64,000 nt of DNA, from the NCBI RefSeq assembly GCF_040717455.1, contig NZ_JBFEFH010000014.1:98635-162634 (forward strand), in the 5' to 3' direction. Source of the stretch: Tautonia sp040717455. GTDB taxonomy: Bacteria > Planctomycetota > Planctomycetia > Isosphaerales > Isosphaeraceae. Both the position numbers and the translations under genes were made by a program. Below are positions 43,052 through 52,474 of the stretch, one piece after another. Numbering within the stretch: the first letter of the stretch is position 1; every line of letters starts with the position of its first letter. The notes beneath the pieces are model-generated. The model saw only the letters and a list, made by a program, of their open reading frames with translations, was not told the DNA's origin and searched no databases.

Positions 43052-44113
43052 ATGCGGATCGTGCTGGATGCGATGGGGGGGGACCTGGCTCCCGGGCCGA
43101 TCGTCGAGGGGGCGGTTGAGGCGGTCCGGGGGGAGCCGGGCCTGACCGTGGTCCTGGTGGGCGACGAGGTCCGGGTGGCGGCGGAACTGGCCCATTACCC
43201 CGATGCGCCCCGCGATCGCCTGCCGGTGGTCCATGCCTCGGAAGTCATCGGCATGGACGAGAAGCCGGTCGAGGCCCTGCGCAAGAAACGCGATAATTCC
43301 ATCTCCAAGTGCTGGGCCCTGATGGCCGCCGGAGAGGTGGGGGGGATCGTCTCGGCCGGCAGCACCGGCGCGATGGTCGCCTCGGCCCTGTTCAACGCCA
43401 AGATGTTCCTGCCGGGCGTCCGTCGCCCGGGGATCGCCGCGATCTTCCCGTCGCACCACGGGCCGGTGGTGATCGTGGACGTGGGCGCGAACATGAACGC
43501 CCGGCCCGAAGACCTGTACCAGTACGGCGTGATGGGGGCCGTCTACGCCGAGCAGATCCTCGGCGTCGAGAAGCCGCACATCGGCCTGCTGAACGTCGGC
43601 AGCGAGGAAACCAAGGGGACCGAGCTGACCCGGTCCACCGCCGCCCTGTTCCGCGCGAGCCAGATTGCGAACCGCTTCCTCGGCAACGTCGAAGGCCGCG
43701 ACATCTACGAAGGGGATGCGCGCGTGGTCGTCTGCGAGGGGTTCGTGGGGAACGTCCTGCTGAAGGCGGGGGAGGGGGCGGTCGAGTTCCTCTTCTCGGA
43801 GCTGAAGCAGGAAATCGCCCGCTTGCTGCCCGAGATTCCGGAGGAGGCCGGCGGCAAGATCATCGCCTCGCTCCGCGGCCTGAAGCGGCGGTATGAGTAT
43901 CACGAGTACGGCGGCGGCCCGCTGCTCGGCATCCGGGGGTCGTGCATCATCTGCCACGGTTCGAGCGACGCCCGGGCCATCAAGAACGCCCTGCGGGTCG
44001 CCTCGACCCTGGCCACCGATCAGGTCAACGACCAGATCATCCGGGAGCTGGAAGCCGCACCGAAGATCGAGGAGGTCGCGCCGCCGAAGGCCGAAGGGGA
44101 CTCGGCCCAGTGA
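43052..44113 (+). CDS. plsX: Phosphate acyltransferase PlsX
   Basis: A 353-residue protein, the usual size. It starts MRIVLDAMGGDLAPGPIVEG, the PlsX hallmark, and has GGIVSAGSTGAMVASALFNA and VVIVDVGANMNARPEDLYQY. It converts acyl-ACP and phosphate to acyl-phosphate for phospholipid synthesis and works with the membrane protein PlsY. It is the first gene of the fatty-acid cluster; fabD starts 56 bases downstream. Confidence 0.95.
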   Translation: MRIVLDAMGGDLAPGPIVEGAVEAVRGEPGLTVVLVGDEVRVAAELAHYPDAPRDRLPVVHASEVIGMDEKPVEALRKKRDNSISKCWALMAAGEVGGIVSAGSTGAMVASALFNAKMFLPGVRRPGIAAIFPSHHGPVVIVDVGANMNARPEDLYQYGVMGAVYAEQILGVEKPHIGLLNVGSEETKGTELTRSTAALFRASQIANRFLGNVEGRDIYEGDARVVVCEGFVGNVLLKAGEGAVEFLFSELKQEIARLLPEIPEEAGGKIIASLRGLKRRYEYHEYGGGPLLGIRGSCIICHGSSDARAIKNALRVASTLATDQVNDQIIRELEAAPKIEEVAPPKAEGDSAQ

Positions 44114-44169
44114 CTCACCGCGCGTGATCGGCTCGAAGACCCCCGGATTGATCCAGAACTCGAACACGG

Positions 44170-45099
44170 ATGAATGCTCTGATGAAGGTCGCGTTTCTGT
44201 TCCCCGGCCAGGGGGCCCAGGCGGTTGGCATGGGCAAGGGGCTGTATGAGGAGGTCCCGGCGGCCCGGGAGCTGTTCGATCGGGCCGATGCGATCCTCGG
44301 CATCCCGCTGTCGAAGCTCTGCTTCGAGGGGCCGGCCGAGGCGCTGGAGGCGACGGACGTGAGCCAGCCGGCCATCTTCGTGGCCAGCCTGGCGGCCCTG
44401 GAGGACCTGAAGGCGAGGGAGCCGGAGCTGGTCGCCTCGGTGGCCGGGGCGGCGGGCCTGAGCCTGGGAGAATACACGGCGCTCGTGTTCGCCGGGGCGC
44501 TCGACTTCGAGGCCGGCCTGCGGACGGTCCGACGCCGAGGGGAGGCGATGCAGGCCGCCTCGAACGCCTCGCCGAGCGGGATGACGAGCGTGCTCGGCCT
44601 GGACGAGGCGAAGGTCGATGAGCTGATCGCCCGGGTGGCGACGATCGGCGGCGGGACGGTCTGGAAGGCGAACATGCTCTGCCCGGGGAACATCGTCGTC
44701 TCGGGGTCGAAGGAGGCCCTGACCCACGTCGAGCCGATCGCCACCGAACTGGGGGCGATGAAGGTGATCCCCCTGGCCGTCGCCGGCGCCTTTCACACCG
44801 ACCTGATGAGGCCGGCCGACGAGCAACTGGCCGAGGTGCTGGCCTCGGCCGATCTGAAACCGCCGAGGATCCCGGTCTATTCGAACGTGACGGCCGAGCC
44901 GCACGGCGACGACCCGGACGCGATCCGGGGGACGCTGGCCACGCAGGTGACGCGGGGGGTCCTGTGGGAAGCCTCGATGCGTCGGATGATCGACGACGGT
45001 TTCGACACGTTTTATGAGATCGGGCCGGGCCGGGTCCTGACCGGCCTGCTGAAGCGGATCAACCGCAAGGTCCCCTGCACGAGCGTCCCGGCGCGGTGA
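44170..45099 (+). CDS. fabD: Malonyl-CoA:ACP transacylase
   Basis: A 309-residue protein with FLFPGQGAQAVGMGKGLYEE, nucleophile Ser98 in GLSLGEY (the usual GHSLGE with Leu for His) and catalytic His209 in GAFHTD. It loads malonyl groups onto ACP for chain extension. ATG codons at 44170 and 44182 are both possible starts; the latter gives the more typical N-terminus. It lies between plsX and fabG. Confidence 0.95.
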   Translation: MNALMKVAFLFPGQGAQAVGMGKGLYEEVPAARELFDRADAILGIPLSKLCFEGPAEALEATDVSQPAIFVASLAALEDLKAREPELVASVAGAAGLSLGEYTALVFAGALDFEAGLRTVRRRGEAMQAASNASPSGMTSVLGLDEAKVDELIARVATIGGGTVWKANMLCPGNIVVSGSKEALTHVEPIATELGAMKVIPLAVAGAFHTDLMRPADEQLAEVLASADLKPPRIPVYSNVTAEPHGDDPDAIRGTLATQVTRGVLWEASMRRMIDDGFDTFYEIGPGRVLTGLLKRINRKVPCTSVPAR

Positions 45100-45125
45100 G
45101 GGGGGGGACAAGAGTCCGATTGGCC

Positions 45126-45155
45126 TTGATCGGCCGCGATCGGGGGGGATATAAC
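45126..45155 (+). promoter_or_regulatory. Possible internal promoter for fabG
   Basis: TTGATC (45126-45131), 18 bases, TATAAC (45150-45155), in the 132-base gap between fabD and fabG. Confidence 0.4.
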
Positions 45156-45231
45156 CGCTCGAATTGCCCGAGGAAAAAATGGGTCGGGCACCCGACGGAC
45201 ACTTTTGCCGCGTTGAAGGACCTTCAGCACC

Positions 45232-46008
45232 ATGCCCGCCGACGTGATTGCGCATTCCGGTTGTACAGTCGATCTGAAGGGTCAGGTGGCCCTGGTGACG
45301 GGCGCCTCGCGCGGGATCGGTCGCGCGATCGCGGAACGCCTGGCGGCGAGCGGGGCCACCGTGGCCGTGGTGGCTCGATCAGCCGACGGTCTGGCGGGGA
45401 CGCTGGAGGCGATCCGGTCGGCCGGCGGCACGGCCGAGGCCTTCGCCGGCAGCGTGGCCAGCTCGGACGACGTGAACCGGATCGTGGGCGAGGTCGAGGC
45501 GAAATTCGAGAAGGTCCACGTCCTGGTCAATAATGCCGGGATCACGAAGGACGGCCTGATGCTCCGGATGGAGGACGAGGCGTTCCGGGACGTCCTGGAG
45601 ACGAACCTGTTCGGGGCTTTCTACTTCACGAGGGCCGTGGGGGCCGTGATGATGCGCCAGCGTTACGGGCGGATCGTCAACATCTCCAGCGTGGCCGGCC
45701 TGATGGGGAATCCGGGGCAGGCGAACTATTCGGCCAGCAAGGCCGGGCTGATCGGCTTCACCCGGACGGTGGCCCGGGAGCTGGCCTCGCGGAACATCAC
45801 GGTCAACGCCGTGGCGCCGGGGTTCATCGAGACGGACATGACCGACGTCTTGCCCGACAAGGTCAAGGCGGCGGTCAAGGAGCATGTCCCGATGAAGAAG
45901 TTCGGCCAGGTTGACGATATTGCCGACCTGGTCTGTTACCTCTCCGGCCCCGGTGCACGCTACCTGACCGGGCAGGTCATCGCCGTCGATGGCGGGATGA
46001 CCGCCTGA
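45232..46008 (+). CDS. fabG: 3-oxoacyl-[ACP] reductase
   Basis: A 258-residue short-chain dehydrogenase. It has the TGASRGIG nucleotide-binding loop, NNAG, and the catalytic Tyr166-x-x-x-Lys170 in YSASKAG with the upstream Ser in NISSVAGL. It reduces 3-oxoacyl-ACP with NADPH. AAGGA lies upstream of the ATG. The N-terminus has about 14 residues ahead of the usual start. It sits in the plsX-fabD-fabG-acpP-fabF order, which supports FabG over other SDR roles. Confidence 0.94.
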   Translation: MPADVIAHSGCTVDLKGQVALVTGASRGIGRAIAERLAASGATVAVVARSADGLAGTLEAIRSAGGTAEAFAGSVASSDDVNRIVGEVEAKFEKVHVLVNNAGITKDGLMLRMEDEAFRDVLETNLFGAFYFTRAVGAVMMRQRYGRIVNISSVAGLMGNPGQANYSASKAGLIGFTRTVARELASRNITVNAVAPGFIETDMTDVLPDKVKAAVKEHVPMKKFGQVDDIADLVCYLSGPGARYLTGQVIAVDGGMTA

Positions 46009-46371
46009 GCAACGGCGTCGGGCGACCGAGCGTGGCCCGGGCCGTCGATCGCGAGCGGGTCGGTCCTCGCGCAGGCAGTCTGGACAATCCGGGGGCGGGC
46101 TGATAAGGTGTTGCCCTCGGGGCCTTGATCGACCCGAATGTCGGCCGGCCATGGGCCTCCGATCGGTGGAGGGAGGCCCGTTTCGAGACGAGGACTGACA
46201 CTCGTGGCGAGCATTCAGGATGCCTTGCCCCGATTGGGCCGGTTCACCCCACCAAACGCACTTGCATCGCACTCATCCCGTTAATCTGACCCGCCGGCAT
46301 CCGGGCCGCTGCCGATCGTCCACGGACGGGCGGGGGCCGGCCGTTGCCCCCGTGACCAAGGAGGTCCGCCC
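46009..46371. other. Spacer between fabG and acpP
   Basis: The gap is 363 bases. I see no gene, no clear promoter and no strong hairpin. It ends in the AAGGAGG ribosome-binding site of acpP. Confidence 0.4.
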
Positions 46372-46605
46372 GTGTCGATCGAAGAACGAGTTGTGGAGAT
46401 CGTCAGCGAGCAGATGGGCGTCGCCAAGGACCAAATCTCTCGCGAGACCGAGTTCATCAAGGACCTGGGCGCCGACTCGCTGGATACCGTCGAGCTGGTG
46501 ATGGAATTCGAGGAAGAGTTCGACATCCAGATCCCGGACGAGGAAGCGGAGAAGATCCAGACCGTCGGCCAGGCGGTGGATTACATCCAGGAACACAGCA
46601 AGTAA
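46372..46605 (+). CDS. acpP: Acyl carrier protein
   Basis: A 77-residue acidic protein from a GTG start with a full AAGGAGG 7 bases upstream. The 4'-phosphopantetheine attachment Ser36 is in GADSLDTVEL. The C-terminus IQTVGQAVDYIQEHSK is typical. It carries growing acyl chains between FabD, FabF and FabG, whose genes surround it. Confidence 0.96.
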   Translation: MSIEERVVEIVSEQMGVAKDQISRETEFIKDLGADSLDTVELVMEFEEEFDIQIPDEEAEKIQTVGQAVDYIQEHSK

Positions 46606-46731
46606 CCCCAAACCAACACCGGCAAACGCTCCGCGCCCGCTGCAAGGCTGCACTGCACGCGAGTCGGCTCACCCGGCGGGGCTCCCCCCGCCGAGGCCAG
46701 GCCTCGCCGGGCCGAACCGAGATCGATCGTC

Positions 46732-47976
46732 ATGTCGCGTCGCGTTTTCATTACGGGCATGGGTGTCGTCACCGGTCTGGGCGAAACCCTCCAGGATTTC
46801 TGGGCCGGTTTGCTCGAAGGACGGAGCGGGGTCGGCCCGCTGACGCTCTTTGATACCACGCCGTTCAAGGTCCACTTCGGGGGGCAGGTCCGCGACTGGG
46901 ATCCCGACGCCCGGTTCGGGCACAAGGAGGCCCGGCGGCTCGATCGCTTCGCCCAGTTCGCGCTCGTGGCCGCCGAGGCGGCGGTCAAGGACGCCGGGCT
47001 CGACTTCGACGCCCCGCCCATCCCCCACGAGCGCTGCGGCGTCTACATCGGGTCGGGCATCGGGGGGCTGAACGAGTTCGAGGAGCAGCACCGGAACCTG
47101 ATCGAGAAGGGCCCGCGGCAGATCAGCGCGTTCACCATCCCGAAGCTGATGGTCAACGCCGCCAGCGGGCAGATCTCCATCAAGTACGGCCTGAAAGGCC
47201 CGACCTCGGCCATGGCGACCGCCTGCGCCAGCGCCGCCAACGCGATCGGCGACGCCTTCAAGGCGATCCAGGCCGGTTGGGCCGACATGATGGTCACCGG
47301 GGGGAGCGAGGCGGCCATCACGCACATGGGCCTCGGCGGGTTCGCCTCGATGCGGGCGCTCTCGACCCGCAACGACGACCCGCAGCGGGCCAGCCGCCCG
47401 TTCGACAAGGACCGCGACGGCTTCGTGCTGGCCGAAGGGGCCGGCGTGCTGATCATCGAGGCCGAGGAGGTCGCGCGGGCCAGAGGGGCCCGCCTGTATG
47501 CCGAGATCCTCGGCTACGGGATGTCGGCCGACGGCTCGCACATCACCGCGCCCGACGAGGAAGGCCGGGGGGCCGCCCGGGCCATGCGGATGTGCCTCGA
47601 CGACGCGAAATGCGACCCGTCGACCGTCGGCTACATCAACGCCCACGGCACGAGCACCGGCCTGGGAGACCTGGCCGAGACGAAGGCCATGAAGACGATC
47701 TTCGGCGGCCACGCGACGGACGGCCTGATGGTCTCCAGCACCAAGAGCCACCTCGGGCACCTGCTGGGGGCGTCGGGGGGGGTGGAGCTGGTCGCCTCGT
47801 CCCTGGCGATCCACCGGGGCGTCTTGCCGCCGACCATCAACCTGGATGAGCCGGGCGAAGGCTGCGACCTGGACTACATCCCCCACACGGCCCGAGAGGT
47901 CCGCGTCGATCGGGTGATGTCGAACAGCTTCGGCTTCGGCGGCCACAACGCGAGCCTCCTGATCGGCCGCCCGTGA
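46732..47976 (+). CDS. fabF: 3-oxoacyl-[ACP] synthase II
   Basis: A 414-residue protein with the catalytic triad Cys165 (TACASAANAI), His305 (NAHGTSTGLGD) and His340 (TKSHLGHLLGASG). It extends acyl-ACP by two carbons, with decarboxylation of malonyl-ACP. It follows acpP by 126 bases, the standard acpP-fabF pairing. The length and motifs fit KAS II rather than KAS III. Confidence 0.95.
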   Translation: MSRRVFITGMGVVTGLGETLQDFWAGLLEGRSGVGPLTLFDTTPFKVHFGGQVRDWDPDARFGHKEARRLDRFAQFALVAAEAAVKDAGLDFDAPPIPHERCGVYIGSGIGGLNEFEEQHRNLIEKGPRQISAFTIPKLMVNAASGQISIKYGLKGPTSAMATACASAANAIGDAFKAIQAGWADMMVTGGSEAAITHMGLGGFASMRALSTRNDDPQRASRPFDKDRDGFVLAEGAGVLIIEAEEVARARGARLYAEILGYGMSADGSHITAPDEEGRGAARAMRMCLDDAKCDPSTVGYINAHGTSTGLGDLAETKAMKTIFGGHATDGLMVSSTKSHLGHLLGASGGVELVASSLAIHRGVLPPTINLDEPGEGCDLDYIPHTAREVRVDRVMSNSFGFGGHNASLLIGRP

Positions 47977-48013
47977 GACTCACCCGCCCTTCGGCGTGAT
48001 CGGGAGCCCCTGC

Positions 48014-49285
48014 ATGAGCTGCACCCGTCGCGACGCCCTGTCCGCCCTGATTGCCGCCCCGGTGCTGGCTGCCGCCGCCAGGCCGGGGCGTCGCGATGCG
48101 CCGACGATCCTGCTTCGCTCCGGTTGGCAGACCGAGAACATCGGCGACATCGCCCACACGCCGGGCTTGATCGCCGTGTTGGAGCGGCACTGGCCGGAGG
48201 CGGAGGTGATCCTCTGGCCGAGCCGGCCCCTCGACCGCGGCGTCGAGCCGATGCTCCGCGCCCGCTTCCCGGGCTTGCGGTTGATCCGGGAGCAGCAGGT
48301 CGGCGAGCCCCGGGACGACGACCCGACCCTCGACGAGGCGATCGCCGCGGCCGACCTCTTGCTGCACGGCTCCGGCCCGTCGATCGTCGGTGCCTCGTCG
48401 ATCCGCCGGTGGAGGGCGGCGACCGACAAGCCGTTCGGCCTGTTCGGCGTGACGATCAGCGTGATCAGCGACGCGACTCGCGAGATGCTCTCTGCCGCTT
48501 CCTTCGTCTTCACGAGGGAGACGCGGTCGCTCGCACTGGTCAATGAGTTTGGGATCGCCGGGCCGGACGTCCGATTTGTGCCCGACGCGACCTTCGCCCT
48601 CGATCTGCGCGACGAGGAATCGGCCAATCGACTGATGACCGAACACGGACTCTTGCCGGGCCGGTTCGCTTGCTTCGTTCCCCGGCTCCGGTATACGCCG
48701 TACTGGGAGATGAGGCCGGGTTCGGTCCCCGAGGAGCGGATCGCCGAGCGCTCCGCCATCAACGAACGGTTCGCCGAAGAGGACCACGCGAAGCTCCGCG
48801 AGTCCCTCATCGCCTGGGTCCGCGAGACGGGGGGCAAGGCCCTGATCGTCCCCGAAATGACCTATCAGGTGGACATCCTCCGCCCCCTCGTCTTCGACCC
48901 CTTGCCCGACGACGTGAAGGCGATGACCGTCCCGCTCGACCGCTACTGGCTGACCGACGAGGCCGCCTCCGTCTATCGCCAGGCCGCCGCGGTGGTGAGC
49001 CACGAGTGCCACTCGCCGATCATCGCCCTGGCCGGCGGCACCCCCGCCATCTATCTCCGCCAGCCGACCGACACCTGGAAGGGGCAGATGTATCCCGATC
49101 TCGGCCTGGGCGATTGGATGATGGACGTTGAGACGGCGGCCGGCCCTGAGGTTGCCGCGCGGTTGCTCGCCATTCACACCGATCCCGACGCCGCCGAGGC
49201 CCGCCGCTCCGGGGCGATCGATCAGGCTGCAGAACGGTTCCGGTGGGGGGTCTCCACTGTCAGGGAGAGACATACTGAGACTTGA
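48014..49285 (+). CDS. Polysaccharide pyruvyl transferase family protein with export signal
   Basis: A 423-residue protein. GGGAG lies 7 bases before the ATG at 48014. The N-terminus (MSCTRRDALSALIAAPVLAA) resembles a Tat signal with an Arg-Arg pair. The body has the CsaB/WcaK-like pattern: TENIGDIAHTPGLIAVLERH, LLLHGSGPSIVG, and a C-terminal SHECHSPIIALAGGTPAIYL region. Family members add pyruvate ketals to cell-wall or exopolysaccharides, usually in the cytoplasm, so an export signal is odd. It follows fabF by 37 bases but is probably functionally separate. Confidence 0.72.
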   Translation: MSCTRRDALSALIAAPVLAAAARPGRRDAPTILLRSGWQTENIGDIAHTPGLIAVLERHWPEAEVILWPSRPLDRGVEPMLRARFPGLRLIREQQVGEPRDDDPTLDEAIAAADLLLHGSGPSIVGASSIRRWRAATDKPFGLFGVTISVISDATREMLSAASFVFTRETRSLALVNEFGIAGPDVRFVPDATFALDLRDEESANRLMTEHGLLPGRFACFVPRLRYTPYWEMRPGSVPEERIAERSAINERFAEEDHAKLRESLIAWVRETGGKALIVPEMTYQVDILRPLVFDPLPDDVKAMTVPLDRYWLTDEAASVYRQAAAVVSHECHSPIIALAGGTPAIYLRQPTDTWKGQMYPDLGLGDWMMDVETAAGPEVAARLLAIHTDPDAAEARRSGAIDQAAERFRWGVSTVRERHTET

Positions 49286-49342
49286 TCGACAGCCCGTCCT
49301 TCACTCCAAAGCCCCAGCCTCGTATGTGTTCAGGAAGAACGT

Positions 49343-49756
49343 TCAGGAAGGGCGGGTCCAATCCTCAATGTTCAGATCGGGGATCGCCCGGAAATCCTGA
49401 TCAGATGTGAGCAGTGTCAATCCCATGTCGAAGCAGAGTCCGGCCAGCATCAGATCCACTTGAGAGAGAACGCGCCCTCGACGACGTAGATCCTGGTACA
49501 GCCGTCCATAGACGATGGAAGCCGATCGGGTCATCGGCCAGAGTTTGATTGTTCGGCCAAGCATGGCCTCAAGGACGCGACGAGGACGCTCAGGCTGTTC
49601 GAGGCCTTGAAGACCGGCTTCGAGTTCACAAATCACCGGGAGACTCGTCCCAACAATTACGCCATTGGCTCGTTCCCGTTGAATGCGGTCGCGAACGATC
49701 GAGACACGACCGACCGCATCGGAAATGTGATTGGTGTCGAGCAGATACCGGGTCAT
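49343..49756 (-). CDS. PIN-domain toxin, VapC family
   Basis: A 137-residue protein with the PIN acidic residues Asp7 (YLLDTNHISD), Glu44 (VICELEAG), Asp101 (SQVDLMLAG) and Asp119/121 (TSDQDF). It should be a metal-dependent RNase that inhibits growth when free. Its ATG overlaps the stop of the upstream antitoxin gene (ATGA, 49753-49756), the standard toxin-antitoxin coupling. The RNA target is unknown. Confidence 0.88.
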   Translation of the reverse strand: MTRYLLDTNHISDAVGRVSIVRDRIQRERANGVIVGTSLPVICELEAGLQGLEQPERPRRVLEAMLGRTIKLWPMTRSASIVYGRLYQDLRRRGRVLSQVDLMLAGLCFDMGLTLLTSDQDFRAIPDLNIEDWTRPS

Positions 49757-50016
49757 TGAGGGATACCCATCTCCCGCTTCATCAGTTCCTTCGCCTCGCG
49801 ATCCGTGTCGTTGAGTGCTGCGGTCAACGGTGAGAGGTCGTCGAGGCCGTTTTCCCGGGCGATGGCCTCGATCTCATGGACCCAGTTCTCGAATTCGTCC
49901 TGGGTGCTAGCGGTGCCGGGTTCACCCACCTCAGCCTCGATCCCCTCGGGCCATTCCGGGGGGATCGGGTCAATCGGGTAGAACACGCCGTCGCGGAGGA
50001 TCACTCGAATCGCCAT
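49753..50016 (-). CDS. Antitoxin partner, DUF104/AF2212-like
   Basis: An 87-residue protein from the ATG at 50016 with GAGGA upstream. The N-terminus (MAIRVILRDGVFYPIDPIPP then EWPEGIEAEVGE) matches the short AF2212-like motif seen in antitoxins paired with PIN toxins. The second half is acidic and helical (ENWVHEIEAIARENGLDDLS) and would wrap the toxin. It has no typical AbrB or RHH signature, so DNA binding is uncertain. The gene begins 21 bases after the thrS stop. Confidence 0.72.
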   Translation of the reverse strand: MAIRVILRDGVFYPIDPIPPEWPEGIEAEVGEPGTASTQDEFENWVHEIEAIARENGLDDLSPLTAALNDTDREAKELMKREMGIPQ

Positions 50017-50037
50017 GCAAATCATCCTCAGTTCGGG

Positions 50038-52212
50038 TTAATAGGCGTGCTTCTCCCCCTCGCTCTCCGGGGTGACGGGCTCAGGGGCCGTCGGGGCGAC
50101 GGTCTGGCGGATGGTGCGGGCGTCGGATTCGGCGCGGAGGCGGGCGATGGCGTCGGCCAGGGGGAGGGCCCCCTGGTCGCCGTCGATCCGGTCGCGGTAG
50201 GCGACGAGTCGGGCCTCGGCCTCCTTGGCGCCGACGACGAGCATGACGGGAATCTTTTCGAGCTGGGCGTCTCGGATCTTGGCGCCGATCTTCTCGGGTC
50301 GGCGGTCGATCGAGGCACGCAGGCCGGCGGCCTTCAAGTCGTCGAGGACCTCGCCGGCGTAGTCGGCGACCTTATCCGAGATCGGCAGGACGCGGACCTG
50401 TTCCGGGGCGAGCCAGAGCGGGAAGGCCCCGGCGAAGTGCTCGATGAGGATGCCCATGAACCGCTCCATCGAGCCGAACGGGGCGCGGTGGATCATCACC
50501 GGGCGGTGCGGCTTGTTGTCGGCGCCGGTGTATTCCAGCTCGAAGCGCTCGGGCAGGACGTAGTCGAGCTGCACGGTGCCGAGCTGCCACTGGCGGCCGA
50601 GGCAATCCCGGACGACGAAATCGGCCTTGGGGCCGTAGAAGGCGGCCTCGCCTTCGGCTTCCTCATAGGCGAGGCCCATCTCGTCGAGCACGGCGCGGAT
50701 GTCGGCCTCGGCGCGTTCCCAGACGTCGAAGTCGGCACCCTGGAACTTGGGGTCGTTGCGATCGCTCTTGGAGAGGCGGACCCGGTAGTCGTTCAGGCCG
50801 AGGCTGCCGAGGATGAACTGGGTCAGCTCCATCGTCTCGCGGAACTCGCCGCGGACCTGATTCGGGGTGCAGAAGAGGTGGGCGTCGTCCTGGGTGAAGC
50901 CGCGGACGCGGGTCAGGCCGGCGAGCTGCCCCGACTGCTCGTAGCGGTAGACGGTGCCGAACTCGGCGAGCCGCACGGGCAGGTCGCGGTAGCTGCGGGG
51001 TTGGGCGGCATAGATCTGGATATGATGGGGGCAGTTCATCGGCTTGAGCAGGTATTCCTCGCTCACGCCGTGTTCCATGACGTAGCCGATGCGCCCCGCG
51101 CCGTCGAGCTTCCAGTACTCGGTGTCGTCGATGCGGGCCTCGGCCAGCAGGATCTTCTGGGTCTCGTCGTCCAGCTCGTTCCGCTCCAGGCCGGCGACGA
51201 GGGCCATGGCCGGGTCGCTGAGCATCTTGAGCGTCGGGAACTGCGAGTCGCGGTAATACGGGTAATGGCCGCTCGTCTTGTAGAGTTCGACCTTGCCGAT
51301 GTGAGGGGTGTAGACCGGCTCATATCCTCGCTTGAGCAGTTCGTCTTTCAAGAACTGTTCGAGGATGCCGCGGACGATGGCCCCCTTGGGCATCCAGAGG
51401 ATCAGGCCGGAGCCGACCTTGTCGGAGAGGGTGAACAGGCCGAGTTCCTTGCCGAGCTTGCGGTGGTCGCGCTTCTTGGCCTCCTCGATCTGGGTGAGGT
51501 ACGCCTCCAGATCCTTGCGGTCGAAGAAGGCGGTGCCGTAGAGGCGCTGGAGCATCGGGCCGTCGGTCCGGCCCTTCCAGTAGGCCGCGGCGATGGAGAG
51601 GAGCTTGAAGGCACCGACCTTGCCGGCGTGGGGGATGTGGGGCCCGCGGCAGAGGTCGACGAATTCCCCCTGGCGGTAGAAGGAGAGGGTGCCGAAGGTG
51701 TGCAATTCCTGATCGATGTGCTCGACCTTCAACTGCTGGCCGAGGTCCTCGCAGAACTGCCGGGCGTCGGGCACGGGCAGGGTGAAGCGCTCGAACGGCT
51801 CGGCCTGCTGGATGATCGCCCGCATCTCGGCCTCGATGGCCTCGAAGTCGTCCTCGGAGATGGTCCGGGAGTCGGGCAGGTCGATGTCGTAGTAGAAGCC
51901 GGTGGCGGTCGTCGGGCCGAAGGCGAGCCGGGCCCCGGGGAAGATCCGGAGGATGGCGCGGGCCATGACGTGCGCGGTCGAATGGCGGAGGACGTCGAGC
52001 GCCTCGGAATCTCTCGGGGTCAGGACGCGGAAGGAGACGGGGCCCTCGGCCGGGACGTCGAGCGGGCGATCGAGGTCGACGATCGTGCCGTTGGCGACGG
52101 CGGCGACGGCGGCGTCGGCCAGCCGCTTGCCGATCGAGGCGGCGACCTCTCGGGGGCGGACCCCTTCGGGGAAGTCCTTCACGGAACCGTCGGGCAGTTG
52201 GATCTGAACCAT
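50038..52212 (-). CDS. thrS: Threonyl-tRNA synthetase
   Basis: A 724-residue protein, longer than the common 640. The N-terminal TGS domain starts MVQIQLPDGSVKDFPEGVRP. The second additional (editing) domain follows, with HSTAHVMARAI. The class II core has the zinc ligands Cys (KPMNCPHH), His (QDDAHLFC) and His (PVMIHRAPFGSMERF). The anticodon domain ends before a Pro/Glu-rich tail of about 25 residues. It charges tRNA-Thr and edits mis-charged Ser. I chose the ATG at 52212, where the TGS domain begins. Confidence 0.95.
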   Translation of the reverse strand: MVQIQLPDGSVKDFPEGVRPREVAASIGKRLADAAVAAVANGTIVDLDRPLDVPAEGPVSFRVLTPRDSEALDVLRHSTAHVMARAILRIFPGARLAFGPTTATGFYYDIDLPDSRTISEDDFEAIEAEMRAIIQQAEPFERFTLPVPDARQFCEDLGQQLKVEHIDQELHTFGTLSFYRQGEFVDLCRGPHIPHAGKVGAFKLLSIAAAYWKGRTDGPMLQRLYGTAFFDRKDLEAYLTQIEEAKKRDHRKLGKELGLFTLSDKVGSGLILWMPKGAIVRGILEQFLKDELLKRGYEPVYTPHIGKVELYKTSGHYPYYRDSQFPTLKMLSDPAMALVAGLERNELDDETQKILLAEARIDDTEYWKLDGAGRIGYVMEHGVSEEYLLKPMNCPHHIQIYAAQPRSYRDLPVRLAEFGTVYRYEQSGQLAGLTRVRGFTQDDAHLFCTPNQVRGEFRETMELTQFILGSLGLNDYRVRLSKSDRNDPKFQGADFDVWERAEADIRAVLDEMGLAYEEAEGEAAFYGPKADFVVRDCLGRQWQLGTVQLDYVLPERFELEYTGADNKPHRPVMIHRAPFGSMERFMGILIEHFAGAFPLWLAPEQVRVLPISDKVADYAGEVLDDLKAAGLRASIDRRPEKIGAKIRDAQLEKIPVMLVVGAKEAEARLVAYRDRIDGDQGALPLADAIARLRAESDARTIRQTVAPTAPEPVTPESEGEKHAY

Positions 52213-52474
52213 CGGAGTCTGTGCCCGGTCGTGCTTGCGACCGGCCCTGGAGGCGACGAGGCCGCCCCCTCCGACCCACAACGCCGGCCCGGGGCGGCTC
52301 CGTCAACTCGAATCGTGTGTTGTGGGATGATAGACTATCATCGAGAATCGCGTGGCGTCCAGCGAAGGGTATCCCCTCCGATGGAACCCCCCGCCGATTC
52401 GCTGGCGTGTCCGAGTCGTCTTCGATCGGTCGATCGCTCCCCCGAGAGCGGCAGCCCCGGACCCCGGCCCTTCC

